Shown in pieces: positions 9,061 through 16,839 of a stretch of DNA of 29,209 nt (within the stretch, counting starts at the first letter, position 1; each line of letters opens with the position of its first letter). A program made the position numbers and the translations under genes. The DNA comes from SIG424 sp045546695. Lineage in GTDB: Bacteria > Bacillota > Clostridia > UBA1212 > UBA1255. The stretch covers positions 1 through 29,209 of the forward strand of contig JAZQDE010000042.1 in assembly GCA_045546695.1 (NCBI GenBank), given 5' to 3'. The notes beneath the pieces were generated by a model. It worked only from the letters and a program-made list of their open reading frames with translations, had not been told where the DNA came from and ran no database searches.

Positions 9061-11039
9061 AAAAATTAATCGTTGTCTTACTTATATGGATAATGTCAAT
9101 TGGCTGCTTTGCCGGCTTTGTGCAGGCAAGGGAGGTAAAGCCTGAAACGTGGGTTGCAACGGATGATCTGGGCCGCGTCACACCTACAAATGAACAGGCA
9201 GGCGATCCCGGTGAAAAGAAATACGTTGGTATTTTTTACTTCCTGTTTATGAATTCTACATATACGGGAAGCATTCTGGATATTTCTAAAATTTACCAGT
9301 ACGGCGGCACAGAAGCCGTATGGGAAGCTGCTACCAGAGACCAGGGTTTCAGATTCTGGGGAGAACCATATTTTGGGTATTACAGCAATAAAGACCCGTG
9401 GGTATATGCAAAGCACGCGCAGCTCCTTTCAGATGCCGGAGTCGATTTTGTTTTTCTTGACGTAACGAACTATACAGGCAGCAGAGAGTCAGGTTTCTTT
9501 GAAACAGCATGGATGACGCTCCTTGAGACGTGGTCCGCAATCAGAGAAAACGGTGGAAGGACACCGCAGGTTGTATTCCATTGCGGTGTACAGGAAGTCG
9601 GAATGGCAAATCATCTTAAATGGTTGTGGGATAGTATTTATCGTGATGAAAAATTCAAAGAGCTGTGGTTCTACTGGGACGGAAAGCCACTCGTGTTCGG
9701 CTCTCCCGATGGCACAGCGACAGAACTTTTAGAACACTTTACAGTCCGTCGTTCATGGGCATTCAACAGTTTTACGGCTGTTGATGATGGAAAAGGACGC
9801 TGGCCGTGGATTGCTGAGACGCCACAGCTCCCGGGCCGCGATGAAGAAGGAAATATTGAGCAGGTTGTTGTTGCATCAGGCTTCCATTCAAATTCTTCAA
9901 AAGGCAGAAGCTTCCACGATGGTAAAAATGAAATGACAGGCCGCTATGACTTTGGCTACGGCCTTGAAACAACAGGAGAGGGCCTTGCCTTCAAAGAACA
10001 GTGGGAACACGCTCTTGAGATTGACCCGCCGCTTGTTATGGTAACAGGCTGGAACGAGTTTACTTTTGGCCGTTGGGAAAATGATGGCCCCGGACAGACT
10101 ATCTCCGGCGGTTATCAGATAATCCAGCATGACCCACAGTTCAAGCATAATTACGTAGATGCGTTCACTCTGGAATATAGCCGTGATATCGAACCGATTA
10201 AAGGCTTCTTCCGTGACAATTATTACTATCAGATGTGCCAGTATGTAAGATTGTATAAAGGCGTGACAGACGCCGAAAAAGGCACAGGTTCTGTGGATAT
10301 TGATATGAATGGTGACCTGAGCGAGTTTTCACAGGTAGGACCTGAATTCTGCGACGATCTTGGAGACGTATACGACAGAGATTTCCCGTCGGTAGGTGGC
10401 GTGTTCTATTACAAGAATGATACGGGCAGAAACGACCTTGCTACAGCTAAGGTGTCAAAAGTCGGTAACTATACGTATTTTTACATCGATTGCGCTGAGG
10501 ATATCGTGCTTCCCGAAGATGAAGACAGCACAAACTGGATGAATCTTTACATTGACAGTGACCAATATCATTATTCGGGTTGGGAAGGATATGATTACGT
10601 ACTCAACCGCTCACGCAAAGACGGCAAGGTTTCCGTTGAAAAGTTTGTTGACAATTCATGGGAGTTCGAGAATGTCGGCGAGGCTGAATATACGTTAAAA
10701 GGCAACACACTTGTAATCAAAGTAAAGTCAAGTCTCGTTTCACTTGATAAACGCGATAACTTTGACTTCAAATGGGCTGACAATTCCACCACAACGGGCG
10801 AAGTTATGGAGTTTATGGATCTGGGCGACAGCGCACCGAACTCACGTTTCAACTTCAGATACGTCAAAGAAGGTGGAAAGATTTCCGATAAACTTCTTCC
10901 GGGCGCATCACAATATCCGGACGCTGGTGTAAACTATGTTTTCTGGATAATAATTGCAGCGTGCGCACTTGTTGTATGTGCGGCAGCTACGGTTGTTACA
11001 GTGATAATAATCAAAAAACGTCGTTCCAGAGCTCTTTGA
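9054..11039 (+). CDS. membrane-anchored GH99/GH71-like glycoside hydrolase
   Basis: This 661-residue protein has a signal peptide (about 1-25, ending FVQA), a TIM-barrel-like catalytic region (about 50-400), a beta-rich region (about 420-615), and one C-terminal transmembrane helix (about 629-651) followed by KKRRSRAL. It should therefore sit outside the cell, tethered to the membrane. YVGIFYFLF, PYFGYYSNKDPWVYAKH, AGVDFVFLDVTN and MVTGWNEFTFGRW follow the pattern of GH99-like and GH71-like barrels, with the glutamate of WNE a candidate catalytic residue. GH99 enzymes act on mannan or N-glycan mannose, but substrate cannot be read here. Start is GTG at 9054 (or 9057), after AAGGAG at 9041-9046. 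The 3' end overlaps the convergent AraC gene by 29 bases. Confidence 0.72.
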   Translation: MVKKLIVVLLIWIMSIGCFAGFVQAREVKPETWVATDDLGRVTPTNEQAGDPGEKKYVGIFYFLFMNSTYTGSILDISKIYQYGGTEAVWEAATRDQGFRFWGEPYFGYYSNKDPWVYAKHAQLLSDAGVDFVFLDVTNYTGSRESGFFETAWMTLLETWSAIRENGGRTPQVVFHCGVQEVGMANHLKWLWDSIYRDEKFKELWFYWDGKPLVFGSPDGTATELLEHFTVRRSWAFNSFTAVDDGKGRWPWIAETPQLPGRDEEGNIEQVVVASGFHSNSSKGRSFHDGKNEMTGRYDFGYGLETTGEGLAFKEQWEHALEIDPPLVMVTGWNEFTFGRWENDGPGQTISGGYQIIQHDPQFKHNYVDAFTLEYSRDIEPIKGFFRDNYYYQMCQYVRLYKGVTDAEKGTGSVDIDMNGDLSEFSQVGPEFCDDLGDVYDRDFPSVGGVFYYKNDTGRNDLATAKVSKVGNYTYFYIDCAEDIVLPEDEDSTNWMNLYIDSDQYHYSGWEGYDYVLNRSRKDGKVSVEKFVDNSWEFENVGEAEYTLKGNTLVIKVKSSLVSLDKRDNFDFKWADNSTTTGEVMEFMDLGDSAPNSRFNFRYVKEGGKISDKLLPGASQYPDAGVNYVFWIIIAACALVVCAAATVVTVIIIKKRRSRAL

Positions 11040-11919
11040 TTGACTGAGATTTGTCGCTTATTGTTGTTACGGAGCGACGATACTCAAGCGGAGACATTTT
11101 TTCACGTGCTTTGAACTGGTTACAAAAGTAATAAACATTATCATAGCCGAGCTTTTCCGCAATCTGGGAAACATTATAATCGCTCTCGCGAAGGTATTCC
11201 TTCGCCCGGGCGATTTTCATATCTATAAAAAAGTGTATGGCGCCAACTTGTTTGTATTGGACAAATAAGGACTTTATATGTGTGCGACTTACGTGAAAAT
11301 GCTCTGCCAGACTATTTAAAGACAGCTTCCGGTCAATATTTTTATGCATATATGCGATAATATCATCTAAAAGAGGCTCTGAACCTGTTATTGGATTGTG
11401 AAAAACAGGGAGCGTGAGCTTTCTGCAGAGCAGAATAAGAAACTCTGTCAGATAAACTTCGATGAGCTGTTCACAGGCAAGAGGGGCGTCTGCTGCGCGC
11501 GTAAGAGTATTTGTGTACGGATCGTCAAGAGGAGATGAAAAAGCCTGGCGCCCTTCTGCCAGAATCTCAGCAAGTAATTCATGAATAATGCGGTCCGCCC
11601 GTATTTGTTTGCCGACAAAAGCTTTCATGGCGGGAGATGTGCAACGGAAGGCGACAAACATAATATTGGGAGCAACGCTACCGTTTGACCGCACGCTGTG
11701 CCACTCCATTGGCTGGTGACACGCTATCTCACCGGCATGGAGAACAAATTCCTTTTCATCGGTAGTCACAATAATCTCGCCCTTGTCTACATAAACAAAT
11801 TCCCAAAAATCATGCTCTTTGCCGGGAATGGTATACGTCTTTGGAAGCTCAAAATAATGAACTGAATATATTCTTTCAATGTTGAATGTCCTTTTAAGAC
11901 GCAGATAATCCTTTTGCAT
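11011..11919 (-). CDS. AraC-family transcriptional regulator
   Basis: This 302-residue regulator has an N-terminal cupin-type sensor (about 15-140, including FWEFVYVDKGEIIV and HAGEIACHQPMEWHSV) and a C-terminal AraC double helix-turn-helix (about 195-290, including LSLNSLAEHFHVSRTHIKSL and VSQIAEKLGYDNVYYFCNQF). The frame is open upstream to 12006, but a GGAGGG site five bases before the ATG at 11919 fixes the start there. The longer reading would add an unlikely hydrophobic leader. It is divergent from the ROK/nagA operon, so it probably controls that operon and perhaps the glycosidase. AraC regulators of this layout usually bind a sugar. Confidence 0.9.
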   Translation of the reverse strand: MQKDYLRLKRTFNIERIYSVHYFELPKTYTIPGKEHDFWEFVYVDKGEIIVTTDEKEFVLHAGEIACHQPMEWHSVRSNGSVAPNIMFVAFRCTSPAMKAFVGKQIRADRIIHELLAEILAEGRQAFSSPLDDPYTNTLTRAADAPLACEQLIEVYLTEFLILLCRKLTLPVFHNPITGSEPLLDDIIAYMHKNIDRKLSLNSLAEHFHVSRTHIKSLFVQYKQVGAIHFFIDMKIARAKEYLRESDYNVSQIAEKLGYDNVYYFCNQFKAREKMSPLEYRRSVTTISDKSQSIKELWNDVF

Positions 11920-12024
11920 TTTTAATCCCTCCGGTAGAAGTATATAACAAAAAAGAACAAAATAAAAGACCGAATTTATAAAAAACGCAACCGAAAATAT
12001 ATACAATGAAACACAAGTGTCTTT

Positions 12025-12030
12025 TATAAT
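12025..12030 (+). promoter_or_regulatory. putative -10 box of the ROK/nagA operon
   Basis: A perfect TATAAT lies 26 bases before the ROK start. No good -35 hexamer is found at 17 bases upstream, which would fit a promoter that needs an activator such as the divergent AraC protein. The small palindrome ACACAAGTGT at 12011-12020 lies just upstream. Confidence 0.45.
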
Positions 12031-12056
12031 AACAAAGAATTAAAATGGAGGAGTTT

Positions 12057-13007
12057 ATGAATCTGTTAATGTGTGACAACAATGATATAGTAGCCGGAAA
12101 AAATGATGCAAATTATCTTGGTATTGATGTTGGCGGCACAGATATTAAATACGGCGTTGTAAACAGTCAAAGTAAGCTGACCGCAAGCTTCAAAGAACCT
12201 ACGCAGAAGGAGTCCGAAATCTCCATTTTATCGCAGCTTGAGAATATTTGTCGCAGGATGATGTCAGAATATTCCATTAAAGCTGTAGGTATAGGTATTC
12301 CTGGGAATATCAGTATGAAAACTGGCAAAGTCACCTTATCGGTTAATTTGCCTTTTGAAAATACAGATGTAGAAGGATATCTGTCCGGCGCACTTGGCAT
12401 CAGTGTAAAAATTGCCAAAGATTCCAATTGTGCAGTTATATATGAGCATCTGGCGGGAAACGGCAGACAGTATGATAATGTCCTGATGCTCACAATCGGT
12501 ACCGGCATCGGCGGAGGTCTGGTATTGAATAATAAGCTTTATGTCGGCACAAAAGAAGACGCCGGCGAAGTTGGTCACATAATTACTCATGCAGGTGGTA
12601 TTGCATGTGGCTGCGGTCAGGAAGGTTGTTTTGAAAAATATGCATCAGCTTCGGCTCTGGTAGCTGCAGCAAAGGATGCCTGTGAAAAGAATCCTGACAG
12701 TATTTTAGCAAAAAATGAAAAAGAAGACATGGGTGCAAGGGCTGTTTTCAAGTCAATTGATGAAGGTTGCCACGTTGCACAGAACGTACTCGACAGTTGG
12801 ATTTATGAACTTTCTGTGGGGGTTCAGTCTCTTGCAAGAATCTTTTCACCGGACATAATTATCTTAAGTGGCGGTGTTATGCATGAGGCAGACAGAATAA
12901 TCCCGGCGCTTGTGAAAAAATGTGGCAACACGAAGATTGTTGGATCACAGCTTGGTAATTCAGCCGGAATTATCGGCGCTGCAATGTTACAGTATAAGGA
13001 AATTTAA
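12057..13007 (+). CDS. ROK-family sugar kinase (probably hexose or N-acetylhexosamine kinase)
   Basis: This 316-residue cytoplasmic kinase shows the ROK signatures in order. GIDVGGTDIKYGVV is the phosphate-binding motif, IGTGIGGGL the second nucleotide motif, and EVGH the sugar-contacting Glu and His. CGCGQEGCFEKYAS is the ROK zinc motif. The frame is open from an ATG at 12045, but TGGAGGAG at 12046-12053 is the ribosome binding site for the ATG at 12057, so that start is preferred. The stop codon shares a base with the nagA start, so the two are translationally coupled. Pairing with nagA suggests it phosphorylates GlcNAc, ManNAc or a related sugar. Glucokinase activity cannot be excluded. 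Confidence 0.88.
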   Translation: MNLLMCDNNDIVAGKNDANYLGIDVGGTDIKYGVVNSQSKLTASFKEPTQKESEISILSQLENICRRMMSEYSIKAVGIGIPGNISMKTGKVTLSVNLPFENTDVEGYLSGALGISVKIAKDSNCAVIYEHLAGNGRQYDNVLMLTIGTGIGGGLVLNNKLYVGTKEDAGEVGHIITHAGGIACGCGQEGCFEKYASASALVAAAKDACEKNPDSILAKNEKEDMGARAVFKSIDEGCHVAQNVLDSWIYELSVGVQSLARIFSPDIIILSGGVMHEADRIIPALVKKCGNTKIVGSQLGNSAGIIGAAMLQYKEI

Positions 13008-14182
13008 TGATTATAAAAAATGCTCTTGTTTTGAATGAAGATTTCAGATTTATCCGCGCAGACGTATGTACGGACAATCGTATTATCACGTCAATTTGTA
13101 CTGAAGGTGTAACGGCTGAGGATATGAGTCGCGACAGCAAAGTTATTGACGCAAACGGAGCATACCTGGTGCCCGGGCTTATAGACATACATTCACACGG
13201 GGCGGTCGGGTGCGACCATCTTGATGGTACTGCCGGATCTACTTCGGAAATTTGCAAGTATATGGCAAAAAAAGGCACTACAAGTATTCTTGCGACTATC
13301 ATGACACAGTCGCGTGAAAATATGCTTTCTGCCTGTAAAAATGTGGCAGAATATAGTAAAGGACAACACGAAGGTGCTCATGTCAGGGGAATATACCTGG
13401 AAGGACCCTTCTTTACAGATAAATACAAGGGCGCACAACATCCGGATTATCTTCAGGATGCAGATATTGAATTTTTCAGTGAAATGTGTGCTCTTTCAGG
13501 AAATAATGTCAGGATTGTAAGTCTGGCTCCGGAAAGACCGGGGAGCGAGACTTTTACAAAGGACGTTGCATCAAACGATGCCTTCCGCGGAGTCAGAGTG
13601 TTTATGGGGCACACCGATTCTGATTATGATATGGCAGAAATTGTTATAAAAGCAGGTGCGACAGGTCTTACTCATACTTTTAATGGAATGAGACCTCTTC
13701 ACCACAGAAATCCCGGGGTTATTGCGGCCGCACTCAATAACAACAAAGTATTCTGTGAATGTATCTGCGACGGGATACACGTTCATCCGCAGATGGTCAG
13801 ATTTTTATATGACCATATCGGAAAAGATCGTTTTGTGACAATTTCTGACAGTATCAAACCGGCAGGTCTGCCGGAAGGAAAGTACACATCGGGGGGACAA
13901 GATGTGACTGTAAAAGGTAATATCGCTTATCTGGGCACGCCGGGTAAAGATATACAATCCTCAACTATTGCCGGCAGTACAGCTTGCCTTTTTGACTGCG
14001 TGAAAAATCTTGTAAAATGGAATATTACGACATTCGAAGACGCTGTTTACGCTGCCAGTGCAGTTCCTGCAAAAGCTGCGGGAATATATGAAGATGTCGG
14101 CAGTATAAGTGTCGGTAAAGCTGCTGACTTGTTAATTATTGGCAAGGATTACGAAATCAGAGAGGTATTTATTGCCGGATAA
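13007..14182 (+). CDS. nagA: N-acetylglucosamine-6-phosphate deacetylase
   Basis: This 391-residue enzyme of the amidohydrolase superfamily removes acetate from GlcNAc-6-phosphate to give GlcN-6-phosphate. The metal motif HSHG appears in GLIDIHSHGAVG, and the substrate loop is LEGPFFTDKYKGAQHPDYL. HTFNGMRPLHHRNPG and CDGIHVHP carry further metal and substrate ligands, and ISDSIKPAGLPEGKY holds the catalytic aspartate. Length is normal. The ATG overlaps the upstream TAA by one base. No nagB follows, so the deaminase must be encoded elsewhere. It acts with the ROK kinase in amino sugar catabolism. Confidence 0.95.
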   Translation: MIIKNALVLNEDFRFIRADVCTDNRIITSICTEGVTAEDMSRDSKVIDANGAYLVPGLIDIHSHGAVGCDHLDGTAGSTSEICKYMAKKGTTSILATIMTQSRENMLSACKNVAEYSKGQHEGAHVRGIYLEGPFFTDKYKGAQHPDYLQDADIEFFSEMCALSGNNVRIVSLAPERPGSETFTKDVASNDAFRGVRVFMGHTDSDYDMAEIVIKAGATGLTHTFNGMRPLHHRNPGVIAAALNNNKVFCECICDGIHVHPQMVRFLYDHIGKDRFVTISDSIKPAGLPEGKYTSGGQDVTVKGNIAYLGTPGKDIQSSTIAGSTACLFDCVKNLVKWNITTFEDAVYAASAVPAKAAGIYEDVGSISVGKAADLLIIGKDYEIREVFIAG

Positions 14183-14217
14183 TTACACAGAAAAATATGT
14201 AGTTAGGAGAATGCAAA

Positions 14218-15024
14218 GTGGAGAACTATATGAACCTGTTGCAAAGTGTGAAATTCGTGTTCAAAAAGCACGGGTATTATAAGGCTTTGTTAAAAAAAGA
14301 AGGATACACAATAACGTGCAGAGACGAGCAGATGTATTGTTTTGTTTCCGGACAGGCTGAGGCATACGTAAGTAATTATACCGTTAAAATGTATCCGGGC
14401 CATATATATTATTTCCCGAAGGGAACGATTATAAGGGCAAAGATTATAGAAGAAGTAGATTATTGCTTTATCGGATTTGATTTTCCGCTTGAGGTCAAAA
14501 GTCTGCTCGTTCCGCTGAAGCTTCCACATGACGTAGACTGCACAGGAGAGCTGGCATATCTGACAGATCACTTTTGCAAATTCTGTAACAATCAGAAGCC
14601 TGATTTATCGCAGATTATCAAGGGAAATGCGTGTATGCAGCGTATTCTGGCCGAGCTTGTAAAGGATGTCGAATTCGGCGATGACAAGACAAGAAGAATG
14701 GCCACCGTCCTTGCGTATATAGAAGATCATATTTCAGAAAAAATTGCTATTAAAGAGTTGGCAGAATCCATGAATTTATGCGAAGCATATTTTTCCAGCC
14801 TTTTCAAAGAAACGGTTGGTATGTCCCCGAAACAATACATTCTGAAAAAGAAGGTAGATTTTGCAATTGTTTTAATGCATGATGACAGGTATACTATAGG
14901 GGAGGTTGCCAAAAAGGTTGGCTTTACTGATAACCTGTATTTTTCAAGAGTTTTCAAAGAAAAAACAGGTTTTTCACCATATCAGTTTAAAAAGCTTATC
15001 AATGATGGCGAGATGATTCCTTAA
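14218..15024 (+). CDS. AraC-family transcriptional regulator
   Basis: This 268-residue protein has an N-terminal beta-rich sensor (about 30-130, cupin-like, with MYPGHIYYFPKGT) and a C-terminal AraC DNA-binding domain (about 160-262, with IAIKELAESMNLCEAYFSSL and IGEVAKKVGFTDNLYFSRVF). The start is GTG at 14218, preceded by TAGGAG at 14204-14209. An ATG at 14230 is too far from that site. It sits 35 bases after nagA in the same direction, so this catabolic operon carries its own second AraC regulator besides the divergent one at 11011-11919. Confidence 0.9.
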   Translation: MENYMNLLQSVKFVFKKHGYYKALLKKEGYTITCRDEQMYCFVSGQAEAYVSNYTVKMYPGHIYYFPKGTIIRAKIIEEVDYCFIGFDFPLEVKSLLVPLKLPHDVDCTGELAYLTDHFCKFCNNQKPDLSQIIKGNACMQRILAELVKDVEFGDDKTRRMATVLAYIEDHISEKIAIKELAESMNLCEAYFSSLFKETVGMSPKQYILKKKVDFAIVLMHDDRYTIGEVAKKVGFTDNLYFSRVFKEKTGFSPYQFKKLINDGEMIP

Positions 15025-15048
15025 TATTCAGGTATACGGAGGTATAAA

Positions 15049-15627
15049 GTGAATAAGATAGATATATGTGCAGGTCTGGCGCAGTGGGAGGATATTGACA
15101 ATATTATTGTTATGCCTTCTGCAGAGCCTTGTGAAAATAACGTTGATGACATCAAGGTGACGTCAGACAGTGATTTTATTTACATGCTTATAGAATGTAC
15201 CGAAAATATTTCTTTTTTTGTTGACAGTAAATGGATGAATATTTTCATAGGATATGGAAGCGACGACTACCTGTACGTTATAAACAGAAAACGCGAAGTT
15301 GAATGTATGGGTGTAGATCAGGACCATCTTGGACTTGCTCAGATTGAAAAATACAATCAGGCAAAGCCTTTGATTACTCTGCCCGCGCACGAACAGGAGC
15401 ACGGCCACGTTCATCTTCATCACGATGCTATGCATGGTGGCGTGCGCAATACGTCGGTAGGCTCTGCCCAATATACAGTTTCGGGAAAATATATGCAGAT
15501 TCAGATACCAAGAAATGACATCGGTCTTTACGGTGAAAACACACCTGACAGTTTCCATTTTACGGTAACAGACGGCGTTGATTCTCCCGACGGATTTTTC
15601 AGTTATATCTATAGAACGGAGGCATAA
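15049..15627 (+). CDS. stand-alone beta domain resembling the glycosidase C-terminal module, with His-rich loop
   Basis: This 192-residue protein has no signal peptide or membrane segment. Its middle and end resemble the beta-rich region of the glycosidase at 9054-11039: KWMNIFIGYGSDDYLYVINR parallels NWMNLYIDSDQYHYSGWEGY followed by DYVLNR, and VGSAQYTVSGKYMQIQIP parallels VGEAEYTLKGNTLVIKVK. The fold may be CBM9- or DOMON-like. Residues about 113-128 (HEQEHGHVHLHHDAMH) contain seven histidines, a possible metal site. Start is GTG at 15049 after ACGGAGG. It is 24 bases after the AraC gene and 3 bases before the esterase gene. Function is not known. A carbohydrate-binding partner of the esterase is one possibility. 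Confidence 0.65.
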   Translation: MNKIDICAGLAQWEDIDNIIVMPSAEPCENNVDDIKVTSDSDFIYMLIECTENISFFVDSKWMNIFIGYGSDDYLYVINRKREVECMGVDQDHLGLAQIEKYNQAKPLITLPAHEQEHGHVHLHHDAMHGGVRNTSVGSAQYTVSGKYMQIQIPRNDIGLYGENTPDSFHFTVTDGVDSPDGFFSYIYRTEA

Positions 15628-15630
15628 GCT

Positions 15631-16713
15631 ATGTTAAAAAATGTAAATGAAGATTTGAAAAAATTGGTAACGCCTTTCTGGCTTTCCGATATTATGTACA
15701 ACGAAAGCACCAGTATGATTACGCGTGAAGACGGCGTTACGTCTGCACGCTTGTTGTTTGTACCTGAAGAGATTATCAGTGTGCGCGACGTGACGCTACA
15801 AAAAGAATTTGTGCCGGGCAAGGATTATACATGGCAGAAAGGTACGAATATTATCACGTTGGCAGAAGGTTCGCAGATTCCTTTTTTTACCTATAATGAC
15901 ATTCATGGACGCAAAGAAGACGGCGAATATCTTGAGGCTTTTCCTGCTACCGACGATAAAGGTCGCTCACGTTTCAACGACGCACTTTTCTGTACAAACA
16001 AGTTTTTATATGAAAAACACATTGCTGTGACTTACCGCTTTTTACCGGGAAGTTATAAAGGCACAGTGCCGGCATATCAGCCGGACAAACTCACAAATTG
16101 TCTTGCAAAATTGACTTCTGAAAAGAAGCTTAAAGTGGTATTTTTTGGAGACAGTATTTATACAGGTTGCGACGCAAGTGGCATGTACAACAGACCTCCG
16201 TACCAGCCGATTCTCTCTGAATTGGTAAAAAATACCATCGAGCAGTATTTCGGAGCAGAAGTTGAGATGCATATGACGGCCGTGGGAGGCAAGACTTCGT
16301 CATGGGGCGCTGAAACGAGATACGAAAATTGTGCTGATTATTGCCCCGACCTTGTTGTTATGTCGTTTGGTATGAATGACGGTCAGAATGATCCTGATTC
16401 TGTCAGGAAAAATATGGAAAGCATTATAAATGCCACCCGTGAAAAGAGTCCGTCATGTAATTTTATCGTTACTTCATGCATGGTTGCAAATAAAGATGCC
16501 GGATTTTTAATGAGACAGGCTGAATATGCGACTGCCTTTTCACAGATACCGGACGTGGCTTTTGCCGACGTATTTGGCATGCACGAAGAGATTCTAAAAG
16601 AAAAAGACTTTATTTCGATGTCAGGAAATAACGTAAATCATCCGAATGACTGGCTTGCACGCATATACGCAATGAATATCCTGTCGTGCCTGATTCAAAA
16701 TTGCACCGAATGA
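15631..16713 (+). CDS. SGNH/GDSL-family esterase (probable carbohydrate deacetylase)
   Basis: This 360-residue protein has a beta-rich N-terminal part (about 1-160) and an SGNH hydrolase domain. GDSIY at 173-177 holds the nucleophile Ser175, with the Gly of block II in the VGGKTS region. MSFGMND near 246 is block III, and NHPND with His337 is block V. The residue three before the histidine is Asn, not the usual Asp. No signal peptide is seen, so it should act in the cytoplasm, for instance removing O-acetyl groups from imported sugars. ACGGAGG precedes the ATG. The last codons, reading QNCTE and stop, lie inside the first copy of the 23-base repeat array. Confidence 0.82.
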   Translation: MLKNVNEDLKKLVTPFWLSDIMYNESTSMITREDGVTSARLLFVPEEIISVRDVTLQKEFVPGKDYTWQKGTNIITLAEGSQIPFFTYNDIHGRKEDGEYLEAFPATDDKGRSRFNDALFCTNKFLYEKHIAVTYRFLPGSYKGTVPAYQPDKLTNCLAKLTSEKKLKVVFFGDSIYTGCDASGMYNRPPYQPILSELVKNTIEQYFGAEVEMHMTAVGGKTSSWGAETRYENCADYCPDLVVMSFGMNDGQNDPDSVRKNMESIINATREKSPSCNFIVTSCMVANKDAGFLMRQAEYATAFSQIPDVAFADVFGMHEEILKEKDFISMSGNNVNHPNDWLARIYAMNILSCLIQNCTE

Positions 16714-16804
16714 AAAATGGAAATTACGCCGAATGAAAATAGGAAATTGCACCGAATGAGTTTTGGAAATTACACCGAATGGTATTGATAAATTATGTGG
16801 AATG
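16698..16804. repeat. tandem 23-base-period repeat array (4 copies plus 1 degenerate)
   Basis: The core AAATTRCRCCGAATG occurs at 16698-16712, 16721-16735, 16744-16758 and 16767-16781. Starts are exactly 23 bases apart, and most gaps end in TGG or AGG. A fifth copy in register at 16790-16804 matches at 11 of 15 positions. Copies alternate between GC and AC at the variable positions (GCACC, ACGCC, GCACC, ACACC). The layout resembles iterons or a cooperative operator: about two helical turns per unit, so bound proteins would face one side of the DNA. The array directly abuts the promoter of the ATPase gene. Confidence 0.93.
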
Positions 16805-16813
16805 TGGCATAAT
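16785..16813 (+). promoter_or_regulatory. promoter of the AAA/DUF4143 gene
   Basis: TTGATA (16785-16790) and CATAAT (16808-16813) are separated by 17 bases. The degenerate fifth repeat fills the spacer, so anything binding the array could reach the promoter. Confidence 0.65.
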
Positions 16814-16839
16814 AACATCGGATACAGGAGGTGGGCGGC

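Noticed and set aside
11920..12006. N-terminal extension of the AraC protein with a hydrophobic segment
   Set aside because: A strong GGAGGG site is placed for the ATG at 11919, and a membrane leader on this soluble regulator family is not expected.
12045..12080. Similarity between the starts MEEFMNLL of the ROK frame and MENYMNLL of the second AraC protein
   Set aside because: In the ROK case the extra residues come from the ribosome binding site itself. The resemblance is short and probably accidental.
16698..16804. Possible CRISPR array
   Set aside because: The conserved core is 15 bases with only 8-base, partly conserved gaps. There are no spacers and no cas genes.
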